Shown here: piece after piece, positions 48,251 through 60,581 of the stretch
Layout of the letters: each line of letters opens with the position of its first letter
Position numbering within the stretch: the stretch's first letter is position 1
DNA from: Oleoguttula mirabilis
Lineage: Eukaryota; Ascomycota; Dothideomycetes; Mycosphaerellales; Teratosphaeriaceae
Direction: 5' to 3'
NCBI GenBank assembly: GCA_035135055.1
Contig: JAVFHQ010000055.1
Coordinates: 124,001 to 188,000, forward strand
Length of the DNA: 64,000 nt
The notes under the pieces: generated by a model
Seen by the model: the letters and a program-made list of their open reading frames with translations, nothing else
The model's database searches: none
What the model was told of the DNA's origin: nothing
Program-made: the position numbers and the translations under genes

Positions 48251-50511
48251 TTACGGTTCAAGGTTTAGCAACCCGTCCAGAAAGCTTGTGTCCACCAGAT
48301 TAAACAGCATCGCATCGTTCTCTGAAAAGCCACTCCATAAGTCGTTGGAGGGAGCTAGCAGAGTCGCATCGCCGTCTATAGTTTGCGTGACGCGTTGAGG
48401 AGTGCTCGGCTTTTGGAGTCGACTGTCAGTCATGCGGACTGAGATGTCAAGAACCTCACGTACGACCAACGCACAGCGACTGGCGGTAAGGTTCGAGCTC
48501 ATCGTATCCAGGATGCTGAGGCTGGTCCGTACGTCCTGTAGTAGGCTGTTGTTGGAGGCGCTATCCACGTCTGAGTCGGAGAGTATTATGTAGAGGATCA
48601 CCATCGTGGCGTAGAGGAGGTAGGTGGTGTTGTACCACCAGGTCCTAAAGTAGGGTCGGTTGATATAAGCATCATAAAGCAGTCCGATGGTTCTTTGCGA
48701 AGCGTGAAGGCAAGCCTGAACATGACCATGCGCCGATGGCTCTGGGTCGAGCAGTGGTGCGGACGCAAGAAACGGCCGATGGAGCATGATCTGTGCGTTG
48801 AAGTATCGCAGCTTCAGCACCAGTTTTTGTTTCGCCAGCCATTCCGGTTCGGTGAGCGAAGACCCTTCCAGGTTGATGCTCCGATCAACCTGTACCTTCC
48901 AATCCTGCAACTCGTGGCCAATGCGTAAACATTCCGCCGATCTCTCGCTCCACGGTCCAGACGGTCCGTGGCGGTTTAGATTATGCGACACCTCACCCAG
49001 TAGGGCGGCAAAGGGTACCATGTGGGCTATTATGGATATGGGAGTCTGTGAGGCCTGATCAGGCAGTGGAATGGCATATAGTCCTGGGTCTCCCAATGCT
49101 GACGTGCGGCCGGTCGAAGCGCACATCTCAAGCTCGTGCGAGTAAAGTGCCCACCAGAGACGGTGCTGCTGATCACTGTCATTCTTGGGTCTCGACGGCA
49201 GCCCCAACGCAAGAGCAGCTCTGACCGCCATTCCAGAGTACATGTAGCAACTGTGCGATTTGAGAGCATTCTGGCAGTAAACCGCCATCAGGAACAGAGT
49301 GAGGGTGGTGTCGACGGAGCAGGTCTCAAAAACGTCGCAGAGCATGGCTTTGGCTTGTTGGAAGTGTTTGTCCGCAAGTCTCGCGGGAAAGGGTGCAGAT
49401 GCACTATCGTGGTGGTTATCATCTTGTCCAAGTACGAATGAACTGCGGAGAACCTGCAACGACTGTTCATCTTCCGGCGCAGTAACAGCACCAATAGCCA
49501 AGACGATATGGTAAAGGGCGCAAAACTGGCGCTGCTCCAGCTTCCATGATTGCGACACCACCCCCTGTGGAGACCACACGAAGCTATGACATCGACGCAG
49601 AAAGGCGGCCTGATTGATGACAGGATGTATAAGATGGAGGTTGTCAAAGTACAGCTTGACAAGATGGCGTTCCACCATAGAGTCGGCAGAGGGTTGGTGC
49701 AGAGTTGTGCACACCCAGGGACGGGGAGACCGAGTCCCATGGTCTTGCGGACTATGGAGGTAGCTGACCAGCGAAAGAGGCGGATTGTCCCGGTCGACTT
49801 GAAGTTCAGGACTTGTTGGATTGACCGACGACTGACTGTAGGCCTTATCGCGTAGTCTGGAGAGGAACGACAGGATGCCGCTAGGACCATAGAACTCTCT
49901 TCCCATAGTACCGCTGATGACCTCGTCGAGGGCGTCACTGGCTCCCAATGCATGTACTGGTATCGATGACGAGGAGCTGCTATGAGTGTGAGCGTCCAGT
50001 GCAGGGCCGGTTGTGGCGGGGGAGGCATTGCAGCTTGTGGCATGCGACTGTCTTGCCAGCTCATGATCGGCGTTTTGGACTACAAGGTCTGCCCCTTCCT
50101 TATACCGAGCACATGTAGGACCCAGATGACTCTCGGTCACCGGCGCTGCACTCGCGCGGGACTGTAACATGGGCATTGAGCGACGACCGCGGCCACCGCG
50201 ACCTGCTAGCGCATGATTAGATGACCTGCTGCCACGACTGGTGGCCGTCGAGTAGACGCATTGAAACGAGTGACCTGCGGCGTGAGTTAGCCCGCAAGGC
50301 GCCAGCACCGTCTCAGCATCCATATCCAACTCGAAACTCACGGGTGCAGTTGTCGCAGGGGCTTGAGTGATCGCACTAGCCAACGGATTTGTTAGCAGGA
50401 CCTTCTTCAAGCCTCAAGTTCAGGGAGATGGCTTGCCTTGGTTTTCCGAATCCGACAAGAACCGCACGCTTGCACTCCTTTGGATGTCCGATGGGGCTGG
50501 GGTGCGTCCAT
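48251..50511 (-). CDS. Zn2Cys6 transcription factor
   Basis: This is a 710-residue regulator from three exons (50511-50437, 50375-50342, 50274-48251). The first exon ends ...ACGSCRIRKTK, the 34-nt second exon encodes CDHSSPCDNCT and the third starts HSFQCVY. Together they give a perfect C-x2-C-x6-C-x5-C-x2-C-x6-C cluster (Cys16, 19, 26, 32, 35, 42). Intron 1 (50376-50436, 61 nt) begins gcaagc instead of gt, with branch gctaac and end gctag, so it is a GC-AG intron. Intron 2 (50275-50341) is gtgagt...gctaac...cgcag. The rest is a fungal-specific factor domain (VERHLVKLYFDNLHLIHPVINQAAFLRRC, LFLMAVYCQNALKSHSCYMYSGMAVRAALALGLPSRPKNDSDQQHRLWWALYSHELEMCASTGR). A predictor without GC donors would start at a false ATG-like site and lose the DNA-binding domain. 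It is the likely regulator of the neighbouring flavoenzymes and transporter. Confidence 0.9.
50376..50436 (-). other. GC-AG intron inside the Zn2Cys6 motif
   Basis: The donor is aag|gcaagc, the branch-like site gctaac and the acceptor ggctag|tgc. Phase 0 joins Lys25 to Cys26 of the zinc cluster. Confidence 0.88.
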
Positions 50512-50784
50512 GTCTGCTGTGACGGAAATCGACGCAATAACTCAAATACACGTACGTTGTTGTGGGAGGTATGGCCGCCTTGTTTTACTTCCCAATCCAC
50601 CCGAAGGGCGGGGAAGGCAAAATGCGGCTAATGACGCTTTAGGCTTGGATACATTTTCTCGCAATCGATCAACGACGGCACATAACAAAGACGGACGAGC
50701 GAGACAACAACTAGAGGCACTTTATAGCGCCCCTTCGTACCTGTAGTTCCTTGCTATGTACGCTCCGTCATGAGAGTCGCTGCA
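50512..50784. other. intergenic
   Basis: 273 bp between the regulator's start and the monooxygenase stop. It carries the regulator's promoter. Confidence 0.5.
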
Positions 50785-52825
50785 TTACAAGAGGCCGAGG
50801 TACGTTAACACTTGCAGTCGAGCATGCTCATCTGAGACGGCGGGAGGCAGAGGAAGTAGAATGTGCTGGTCCGGCCTGATCAGCAATCCGCCCCCCTCAC
50901 TCAACCCAACCTCCGACTCGAACAGGCTCCTGTGCTTTTGATGTACGAAAGCCACATCTACGCCGACCACGTATACGTTGAGCAGCACGCCCTTCTCGCC
51001 TAGCTGTCGTCTCAAAGCCTCGCCTCGATGCACTTTCCCTTCACAAGTACCCACCAACAGAGTGAACGCATCTGGCGCGCATAGATCCAGCGTAGAGAAT
51101 TGCCGATCTGCGCATTCCGCTTCGTCGAACTCTTTGACGTAGGAAACGTCAAGGGCTGGTAGGTTTGGCTTCTTTATGGCCCTGGGAAAGCTGACAAAAG
51201 CATGCGGCAGCCTTGCTCCTGTACAGAATTTGGGCCGGTAGTGCGATGCATGAGGAGGTGTCTCTTGCCGGCCATAGACATACCCGATATGGAGCTCAAG
51301 CTGCGAGTAGGTCGGTCAGCTCGGTTTCGGCAACAGGCAGCGTCTACACACAACACCTGAAGGGAGCCGCTTACGTTATCGAAGTGTTCCCGTTGCGCTT
51401 CGACCTCCCGGGAGATATCTTTCTGCTTGCCAGGGTCGTGAATGGTCGACAGCAGCTTTACACGCGCCTCGTCCACATCCGCCGTGCCCGCTGTACCTAG
51501 CATCTTCAAGAATGAGAAGATCTGGACGCCGTTCTTGCTGCTCTGCTTCGCGCAGACTTCGGCAACGTGTCTCCTCTCTGCTCCATAGCTGTCGAGAAGT
51601 GCCGTACCCGCCCACCCATGGTGTGCGGCGGCGATCTTGTGTGAGAGATTGTGAACATCTGCGATACCCGTGTTCAACCCTAAGCCTCCAGTGGGCGGGA
51701 AAGAGTGAGCCGCATCACCAGCTCTAGGGGGATGTCAGCACATGCGTGGTGTGGCTGCCGGATTCAACGACGTACAGGAAAACATTCCCTCTCCGATATT
51801 GCTTTGCAACTTTGCGACTCAGGATCCAGGGCCGCCAGCTCAGGACCTCTGTGGGGATATCTTGACCGATTGCAGCAGAAAGAACGCTTCGACATAACGC
51901 CTCATTCCACGTTGACACTGGGTGTTTTTCGGGCTGTTGCATTGTCAGCGCACCTCTTCGGCTTTAGAGTCTGGGCATACACCGTAACGCACGTCGAAGT
52001 TATGGATCAAGACCTGGTTTCCCGAGAGGTCGTAGGCGATAACGAAGCCAGATACCGCAGGATCCAAGATCCAATGAAGCATCCCTACATTGGCACCCAC
52101 GACGCTCCGGATGTCGGCGCGGAAATGGATGGTCATCATCGTCTCGTAAGAGTCCTCGCCTTCGCAAACAATACCGAGCGCCTCTCGCACAGCACTTTTA
52201 GCCCCATCGCAGCCGACAACATACGCCGAGCGCACATTGTATCTGCGTCTGCTCAGTCTCTCCTCCACTGTGGTCACAACGGCAGCATCGGTTTGTTGGC
52301 AGGACACAAAGCCGACACCCTTCCGCAGTTCCACGCTTGGAGTCTGGGCAAGTGCGGTGGCGATAAAATCCTCAAAGTCAGGCTGAGGAATGTTGTGGAT
52401 CATCTCTGGGGTGTCGTCCAGCACTTCTGCATCCATGCGCTCGTAAGGCAAGACGCCAATGCGCTCGCCGCCGAGATTTGTGATGAAGTTCACCCAATAC
52501 GCATCGTCTCGCGGAGTCCCGAGCCTCCTCAGAGCACGTGTGTCGAGGCCGAATTGGCGGCATATCTCCAGGCTGCGTGGGGACAGCGCATGTGCTTTCG
52601 GTGCCGCAAGGCGTTGCGGGTACTTCTCAATAATAAGAGAGGGTACTGAGAAATGGTGAGCACATGAGCAACTTCAGCCGTTGCCACTAACCACTCATGT
52701 TGTCACATACCGTCGAGCTTCGAAAGGAGATAAGCGAGTAGGAGACCTGCCGGACCGCCTCCAACGATCAACACTGCAACGTCGAGCTCCTGGCTTTCCG
52801 CGATGTTGGAGCCCAGAGAGCCCAT
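50785..52825 (-). CDS. FAD monooxygenase, phenol hydroxylase type
   Basis: This is a 596-residue flavoprotein from five exons (52825-52711, 52645-51993, 51933-51776, 51723-51375, 51300-50785), introns 52-74 nt and phase-consistent. The N-terminal FAD fold is VAVLIVGGGPAGLLLAYLLSKLD (GxGxxG at 22-27). The second motif is AYVVGCDGAKSAVRE. The FAD ribityl motif LAGDAAHSFPPTGGLGLNTGIADVHNLSHKIA is split by intron 3. The C-terminal thioredoxin-like domain (LHIGYVYG...PHAFV...STLDLC...FTLLVG...GVLLNVYVVGVD...LLIRPDQHI) is typical of the phenol 2-monooxygenase/TfdB/MhpA group, which hydroxylates aromatic rings with NAD(P)H and O2. Exact substrate unknown. Confidence 0.9.
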
Positions 52826-53235
52826 CGATCCTGCTTGCACAAATACGCGAATGCGGTTCTCTATAGACTTGATTGAGTACGGAGGTAAGTCGTACTTAGG
52901 GACGCCTTCATCTTCAACATTCGCCTACGCCTTCTCCGGACCGAAGGCGAGGCTCCGATTGGCGGGCATAGCATGGCCGATACTGCGGGGATGCCCGATC
53001 AAACTGGTCCGACTGGCTACGTCCCCGCGTCCCTGCCCCAATGTCGCCCATGGGGAAATGGGCGCAGCACTCAGCAGGGCCCAGGCTGCCAGCAGCCAGC
53101 AGGGCCATGAGTCGCGTCAGGGCTTGCGACTATAATAAGGTACGTGTCTTGCCCGTGCCACGGAGCATGCTTTGTCTTGCTCACTGCCTTGGCTTCGTTG
53201 TTGCTTCCAAGCAGCTATCGAACAACATCATCACC
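52826..53235. promoter_or_regulatory. divergent promoter, monooxygenase / MFS
   Basis: 410 bp between divergent starts. Co-regulation of the enzyme and the transporter is plausible from this layout. No specific binding site was defined. Confidence 0.45.
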
Positions 53236-55116
53236 ATGGCGTCTCTGCACGCTACGCGGTCACCCGATGATGAGCCACTTGAAATTGGCGGCCACCGCTA
53301 TGTTCCAGGCACTGAAATGCTTTACGACTCGGGCATGAGGAGCCAGCTCAGCACCTTGCAGCACGTCAAGAAAGGCGATTCGCACATCTTACTCGTCCCT
53401 CAGCCCTCGCTCACAGACCCTAACGATCCGCTCTGCTGGTCCAACGCAAAGAAATGGATCACTCTGCTGAACGGTATCTGGTACTCGTTCAATGGAGCGA
53501 TCACCGGTCCGATCATGGCAGCGGGTGCGATCGAGACAACGCCTTTATTGGGGGTTCGCCAGTGACGCTGACCGTTGGTGCGCAGGCATGATTGGCCTTA
53601 CCGTTACATTCGACACCACTCTTCAACGCATGACCTATGCCAACGGTGCAACGCTCGCCTGTCAGGGTGCGGCAACTACTCTGTGGATGTACGTGTGTCG
53701 CGACTGCCAAAATGAGCGCTGAAGCAAGCTGACTTTGCCGCCAGGCCTTTCGCGGTGAAGTATGGCAGAAGGCCTGTCTATCTCTTGTCCAACCTACTTA
53801 TGCTGGTGGCCTGCATCTGGCTTGGTATTGCGGCAACCGGCACCTACACTCCATTCATCATAGGCCGGGCATTCCTTGGAATCTTCGAAGCGCCAATCGA
53901 GGCACTCTGCCCCAGCACCGTGACCGATCTGTTCTTCCTGCATGAACGCGGCGAAAAGGTGTCGCTGTACGGACTGTCGGTGTTGAGCGGCAATGAGCTT
54001 GGGCCAGTCGCCTCCGCCTTTATCATACAGTCGCTAGGCATGAAATGGGCTTTCTTTATTGTCGCCATGTTCATTGGCGCAAGCTTGATCAGCATGTTTC
54101 TCACCATGCCCGAGACGAGGTATTCTGGCTCGCGTCCTACCCTACATGCATCACAGGATCCAGGCGAATGTTCGAGCACCAAGTCAGCTGTTTACCACCA
54201 TGAGAAACTCCCGGAAGCAGGGACACAAGTACAGCATATCGAGCAACAGGAGACTGTCGACCGTAGTACCTACCTACAAGGGTTGAAATTCTGGAGCAAA
54301 GGAGAGCCGACCGTTAACCTGCTCCACACCTTCGTAAGGCCATTCGTGTTACTCGCCTATCCTACCGTCGCTTGGTCTTCGTTGATATACGGCTTGTCGC
54401 TTTCCTGGAATGTCATTCTGGGAGCTACAACCGCGCAGCTCTTTGCACCACCGTAGGTGCGTCTGCTCAAGTCAAAGTGGCACTTCTGACATTCTGCAGA
54501 CCCTACGGATTTGATAGCTCAGCGCAAGGGCTCGTCTTCCTGTCGCCTTTTATCGGCTCGCTTGTTGGCACGTACGTCTGCGGTCCATTTGCAGACACAG
54601 TAGCAAATTACTACACGAAGAGGAATGATGGTGTTCGCGAGCCTGAGATGCGGCTACCGACTTGCGCGATTGCCGCTATCATTACCTTCATCGGCGCCGT
54701 CATAGCTGGTGTAACTTATCACTATGGCACCCACTGGGCAGGACCGGTCGTAGGTTACGGCATTCTGAGCGCTGGAGCGCAGATGGGGGCAACACTGGCT
54801 ATGACCTATTCGCTCGATTGTCACAAAGAGGTACCCATCCGAAAAGACATCGTTGTAAGAAGCAGCCACTGACCTAGGATAGCTATCTGCGGAATTAATG
54901 GTCACGATCTCTGTCGTGAAGTCACTCATCGCTTGGATCTGGACCTGGTTCATCAACGAGTGGATCATCTCCTCTGGAGTGTTGACTGTATTCTGCATTA
55001 TCGCTGCGATCAATGTAGCCGCGTACTTGACCACACTCATACTGTACTGGAAGGGCAAGGACATTCGCGCGTGGATCCAAAAGAAAGACCTTATAGGCCT
55101 GCTAGGGGTCAATTAG
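53236..55116 (+). CDS. MFS transporter
   Basis: This is a 554-residue carrier from five exons (53236-53524, 53586-53688, 53745-54452, 54500-54830, 54883-55116), introns 47-61 nt with consistent phases. A hydrophilic N-terminus with DPNDPLCWSNAKKW, typical of fungal drug:H+ antiporter-like carriers, leads to about 12 hydrophobic segments. The cytoplasmic loop FAVKYGRRPVYLLSN has the family motif between helices 2 and 3, and a long central loop (residues about 260-310) follows helix 6. The last half has PPYGFDSSAQGLVFLSPFIGSLVGTYVCGPFADTVANYYTKRN. Placed head-to-head with the phenol-hydroxylase-type gene, it may move an aromatic substrate or product. That is inference. Confidence 0.88.
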
Positions 55117-55197
55117 CGTACTTATCTCGATGGGCAGTGCATTGCGTCGTAATATAAGTGCCATGGCTATTCATAAGTCGTGTACAGGTTCATAATG

Positions 55198-57902
55198 CTA
55201 GACAACCCACACCGCCAAAAGCAGCATGAGCGCCGAACAATAAGATACGGCGCGGATACTCGTCGCCCCAGAGGTCGTTTCCTGAGCCGGCGCCGATCCC
55301 GTAGTGGCCGAGCTACTTACTTGGGTAGTGGCGCTGGTGGTTGCTTGGGCGCTACCACTACTGCCGTCGCCTCCACTGGTCGTTTCGGCAATGATCCCAA
55401 TCCCACTCCCGATGTAACTTGCAAGTCCTGCCCCACTCGTGAGCACGTCGGTGCTGGATCCAATCACTACCGCCGTAGCACCCGAGGCGAGACTGTATCG
55501 CGTTCCGGAAATCGTCAGAGCCGGCCCACCTGGTGAGAGTGTTTGCGAGCCGAGTACATACTCCGAGGCTGAATTCGGCGTAACGATGGCGGAGCCGGAG
55601 GTAATCGGCGCAGAGAGAGCGGGAGCGAGCGTGGTAGGCGAGCCGCCACGGATTGCGGACGTGGAGCTGTCGATGACCAGGAACGCCTGTGAACCGGATG
55701 TCTGGAGAGCTACGATGGTCGTTGAGGCGCCGCTCCCGAGGGTGATTGAGCCGCCTGGGCTAAGAGTCTGCGAGCCGACGAGGTATTCGGAACTGGCTAA
55801 CGGGGTCAGGACATCCGAGCCTACGGTAACGGGAGTCGGCGCCGCCATCACTCCCGGTAGCACTGGTAGCGGAGATGTCGAGGAGTCGACGACTAGCAAG
55901 GTTTGAGACCCTGATGTCTGTAACCTAACGACTGTGGTGGATGCTCCACTGCCAACGGTGATGGAGGATCCCGGTGCCAGTGTCTGACCGGCAACAATGT
56001 ATAGCGAAGCGGAGTTGGCGGTGATACTGCTGCCTCCGACGACGATAGGTGGAGGGATGTCTGCAGCAGTGTTCGAAGCCGCTGCTGTCTGGGCTAGAGG
56101 CGAAGTAGAACCGGCAATGACGACGTATGTCTGGCTGTTGGAAGAAACCACGGCGACAGGGGTATTGTCCACGGATACTGTAGCGCCTATTGGAGCTGTT
56201 TGAGATCCGATGACCACGCCGGGCACGATGGTGGAGCTACCAGACACTATGGCTGTGAGGTCTACGTGCGTGATGGCGACACTTGTAGATCCGACCGGTA
56301 CGGGTACGATCACTGCGCTTCCGCTCCCGGCAGGGGTTTGACTGGCTGAGCCGGGCTGCGTTGTTGAAAGCGATACGCTTTGAGCTGACGGGCTTTGGGC
56401 TGACAGGCTTTGAATTGACGGACCTTGGCTTGGTTCGTTCTGGGCTGATGAGGTTTGCGCGGTCACTGTCGCGGATGCGTCTGAAGAAGCTATCTGCTGC
56501 TGCCCCGCGCTGACGGTCACCGTCGTGTGGGCGCCAAGTAAGGAGGCGACGATGTTGGCAGGGCTATCCGCAGATGGGACGGGCGCTGGAGAAGGTTCGG
56601 CAACGTTCGAGACGGATGACGCCACCCGAGATTGTCCCTGCGCTGCCGACGTCTGCGCTTCACTACTTTGCAATTGCGGTGATATGCCTTGAACCTCTGA
56701 CTCCGCCGACGCTTGTGATGCCGGGACCGTACTTGCTGTGACCGGATCGACCTCCACCGAGGATGCTGTCTGTGGCGATGTTGCGGGGATCGTTGCTGCT
56801 GGCGAAGCGTGGATGTTCGGCGTAACATTGGCAGCAGTAGAGGAAGTCGGGACCGTTACATGAACCGTCGTAGTCAGCAACTGCGCAACCTCCTGCACGG
56901 CAGACGCCTCCGCTGCAGCTGACGACCAGTCGCAGGCCTTGTAAGGACAGTGGTTCAGAACACTGTTGATGGTTACCGGGGCGAGAATTGCCGAGATGTT
57001 CACCGATCCTGTGTACGGTATGCCATACTCGGCCATGGAGTATAGCCAGCCCGAAGGGTCACGAGTATTCGTGCTTCCCGTCGACGATGGGAAGGGGTAG
57101 TGGTTTTGGGGAACTGCAGACGTCGTGGTGAAGATATTGCAGCAAACGCCTCCGTATGCGGTACTCTCACTGAAGATCGTGCCGGGCCCAAACGTATACT
57201 CGACCGAGGACGACGTGACAGGGACAGCGCCGACCCAAAAGATTGGTCCAGGTACAGTGAAGAAGGGCGTGGGGTAGGGCACGGCAATGCTTCCATTGAC
57301 ACCTGTGGGAATAACGAACGTAACCGTTCCGGCCTCGTTTACGTCAGTCCTGGTGAGTAATTCCAGAGTACCATTCTTTTTGTACATCGTGTTTGAAGCC
57401 ACCGCAGCACTGTCGGTGGAAGTGTACGTGCTGGTCTGATTTAAATTGTTGATTACCACGTATACTGTCCCGAGTATGGTGGGAGTAATGGCTTGATACC
57501 AGGTGTACGACGAGCCATACGCGTAGGGTGTAAGGGTGGAGGATGTATTTCCAGGATTGTCATCTGCTTGGTGTGAGCCAATGTAGAACGAGTATAGCGG
57601 GTGTGCATAGCTTACAAGACAGGCCGTTGAGACCAGTCGTCACAAGCGAGATGTAGCTTGCTGTTGGGATGGACGTAGGCGCGCCAGATGAAACCCTCTC
57701 GGTAATGGTCGACGTTGACGTCAGGTATATTGTTGAGTTGAACGTCGAGGTCACTTGAGATGTGTTCCTGTCTGCTTTACTTTAGCACCATGTCGGACGC
57801 CTTGGAGCGGAACGTTGCATTTCGCATACATTGTTGTTGCGCAGAGACGCGACCGACCCCATACACTGCGAGACCGAGCGCATGCGCAACTTTGCAACGC
57901 AT
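55198..57902 (-). CDS. Ser/Thr-rich GPI-anchored wall protein with repeats
   Basis: The predicted protein has 858 residues from three exons (57902-57830, 57753-57616, 57563-55198). The first exon gives a signal peptide-like MRCKVAHALGLAVYGVGRVSAQQQ. Its intron (57754-57829) has a strong donor (gtatgc) but a weaker acceptor (ctcaag), so the 5' end is less certain. The N-terminal domain contains Cys pairs (GVCCNIF, NHCPYKACDW). A Ser/Ala/Gln/Val-rich stalk with SAQ repeats follows. Then come three about 60-residue repeats of the form SEYLVGSQTLSPGGSITLGSGASTTIVALQTSGSQ. A hydrophobic C-terminus (VSYCSALMLLLAVWVV) serves as GPI signal. Likely a cell-surface structural or adhesin-like protein. 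Function unknown. Confidence 0.75.
55500..56060. repeat. three about 180-bp coding repeats
   Basis: These imperfect tandem units encode (S)EYxxGSQTLSPGGSITxGSGASTT. The motif recurs in many fungal wall proteins. The third, nearest the C-terminus, is diverged (GTRYSLASGATAVVIGSS). Confidence 0.75.
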
Positions 57903-58704
57903 TGTCGAAGCGCCTCGGAGTCGAGTCCAAGTGCAGAGCGAAGGTAGGTTTGTAGCGTACCCAATAGAGCGAGGCTGGTACCGGGCGACGTTGTTTAAGC
58001 CTCAAAGCTCGTTGTATCTTCGTGGAAGCAGGACGCCCCGGGGCGAGGACTGGGGGAAAGATGGTGGGTTGGCGAGTTGCTGTATTGTTGTTGATCATCT
58101 GACTGCAAGGCACACGGTATCCCGATTGCTATGAATGTAGTCGTTTATTGAAACGAGAGACGTGTATGAAAGAGCGTCGTGGAAGAAAGAAAGCTCTTGC
58201 CGGTCCAGGCACGAAACCAATAATAGCATCAGGCTGGCCCCCAGCCCACGCGCGCATACTGTACTTGCCGGTGACACTATTGCGCCGACATGGTCGCAGC
58301 TCATCAACCACACCAGTTGACACCCAGAGTCCAAACCGGTGAAGCCAATACGTTTCAATTGGTCGTGGTCCTCGTGGAACAGATCTGCTGCGGGGTTCGT
58401 CTCAACTTGGCATCATTCTTGGGTATCTTGGTTTCGGTGGCGTATCATCGCGCTGTTGTGGCTGTGGCTACACCGCATCCAGGCTTCAGCTGGGCCCATG
58501 AGGCTTTCGCATCTGCACTGGGTGGGGGGTGGGGACTGGGGGTGCGGTTGGGGGAGGGCCATGCGTCTGATTTGTCGGTCACTCCGGTAACACAGCCTCA
58601 GCCTTGTTCGACAGTGTCGCACCGTCGCACGCTCGCAGAGCTTTTCTCTGCTTCTGATACCTGTGGGCTGCCATCGCATCTTTCTCATTCCTGCAGCAAC
58701 AGTC
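57903..58704. other. divergent intergenic region
   Basis: 800 bp between the wall-protein and aspartyl-protease-like genes. No supported gene. Confidence 0.45.
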
Positions 58705-60581
58705 ATGCTTCGGACTGTGGCCCTCTCAGCTCTCGCACTGATCTTGCGCTTTCGAGGGGCGGAAGCAGCCGCGTCCTCGGCGACGACCCCCGCGCCCTTG
58801 AGTCTGCCTCCTAGCCAGTATTTGTATGTGGAACCATCTTCGCTGGCTCGCAGTCTATCTGTTGACCAGCGTGGTCTATAGTGACGGTGATGATGGGTGG
58901 TGGTCCTCCTTCCAGATCCAAGTCGGCACGCCTCCACAAACTGTCCGCTTGTTGCCCGGCACTTCCGCCTCTGCCGGTTCCACAATCTGGGTATGCCACG
59001 AGGTTAAGGGTGTGCTCATATCGACGATATAGCTCACAAATTCGCGATGACAGGTCGTTCTGGCCGAAGGCTGCTGGGAGGCAAACCCCGATCTCCCCAA
59101 TTGTCCGAACTTGCGCGGCTATACCTTCACACGCAATGAGTGTACGTCTACTGAAGTGATTCTCATTCTGCTCTCACCTCGGACACGGCTGACCTGCGAT
59201 CACAGCTACCACCTGGTCAACTGAACGGCTGGCCAACGATGGGCTATATCAGCTCAATACGTTCGAGGAAGTCTATCTTGGCCTTACGGGCAGTGGTTAC
59301 TATGGATTCGACACCGTGAACCTTGGCATCGCCGGTCAAAACCTGCCAACCCTCCAAAACCAACTCGTTGCTGGCTTCGCTACTGACAATTACTGGCTCG
59401 GGAGTCTTGGCTTGAGCCCAGCTACCTTTAACATTTCCGACTTAAACAGCCCAATCCCTAGCTTGCTGGGAACGCTATACAACCAGAGCTACGTACCCGG
59501 CTCATCATGGGCATACACCGCTGGAGCGTTCTATCAGACTCCGCCCGTTTTAGGAAGTCTCACGTTTGGCGGCTACGATAGGTCGAGGATGGACTCGAAT
59601 CACACATTAAGCGACATAGCTTTCGGCCCGGAGTCCTCCCGTGATCTGGTGGTACAGCTCCAAGCAATCACCTACAATACTATCGGCGGAACGCCACTGC
59701 TTACGAAGCCTATCGAGATCTTCATCGATTCCATGGTTTCGAGTCTGTGGCTACCGCTTGAGGTCTGCCAGGAGTTCGAGAAGGCCTTCAATCTTACGTG
59801 GAACACGAATTCCTCACTGTACCTGCTCGACGAGGATGTTCACACGGCGCTCTTGGCTCAGAACCCGACATTCACCTTCACGTTGGGCAACGAGACGGGT
59901 GGCGAAACCGTCGACATCGTGTTCCCATATGCTGCCTTTGACCTCAATGTCACATTGCCTATTACGAACGGGCCATCTCGCTACTTCCCACTGCAACGGG
60001 CGCAGAACTCGACGCAATATACGCTTGGGCGCGTCTTCCTACAAGAAGCTTACGTGGTCGCGGACTACGATCGCCAAATCTTCAGTGTGTCCCAAGCTTT
60101 GTTTCCATCCACATCCGTCCCACAGCAGCTCGTGGCCATCTGTGCACCCGGCCACGACGCGGCGTGCCGCACAGGAGGCTCCGGCGGCCTCAGCACAGGC
60201 GCTATTGTCGGTATTGTCATCTGCGTTGTCGTTCTGCTGTGTCTTACCGTCGCCGGGATGGTATGGAAGCGCCGGAGCAAACGGCGTCGCCAACAAGAGA
60301 TAGAGCGGACAGCTGCTGCTGCCGAACACTCGTACACGGCGGAGACCAAGGGGACGCTTTCGAAATCTGAAGCTGAGTACCAGGACCGCGAGAGGCACGA
60401 GATGGATCCGGGCTCTGGGAGGCAAGAAATGGATTCAGGTAATGAATTGCGTCCCGAATTGGCAGGTGGATACCAGGACCTGGGCATGCACAACCGACAC
60501 GAGATAATGACCTCGTGGAAGCCGCACGAGATGCCTACACAGGAGGTTGCAGCACACGAGTTGGAAGCGCCGCTAAAGTAG
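58705..60581 (+). CDS. transmembrane pepsin-like protein, catalytic Asp lost
   Basis: This is a 563-residue protein from four exons (58705-58823, 58882-58990, 59054-59141, 59206-60581), introns 58-64 nt. The signal peptide is MLRTVALSALALILRFRGAEA. The A1-peptidase fold is visible in FQIQVGTPPQTVRLL, NESTTWSTE, GYYGFDTVNLGIAG, WLGSLGLSP, SLLGTLYNQSYVPGSSWAYTAGAFYQTPPVLGSLTFGGYDRSRM and YTLGRVFLQEAYVVADYDRQIFSV. The first active-site triad (usually DTGS) reads PGTSASAGST and the second (usually D-S/T-G) reads FIDSMVSSLWLP. A normal catalytic pair is therefore absent. A transmembrane helix (GAIVGIVICVVVLLCLTVAGMVW) precedes a polar cytoplasmic tail. Such pseudo-proteases are common in Pezizomycotina; a binding or sensing role is inference. 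Confidence 0.85.
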
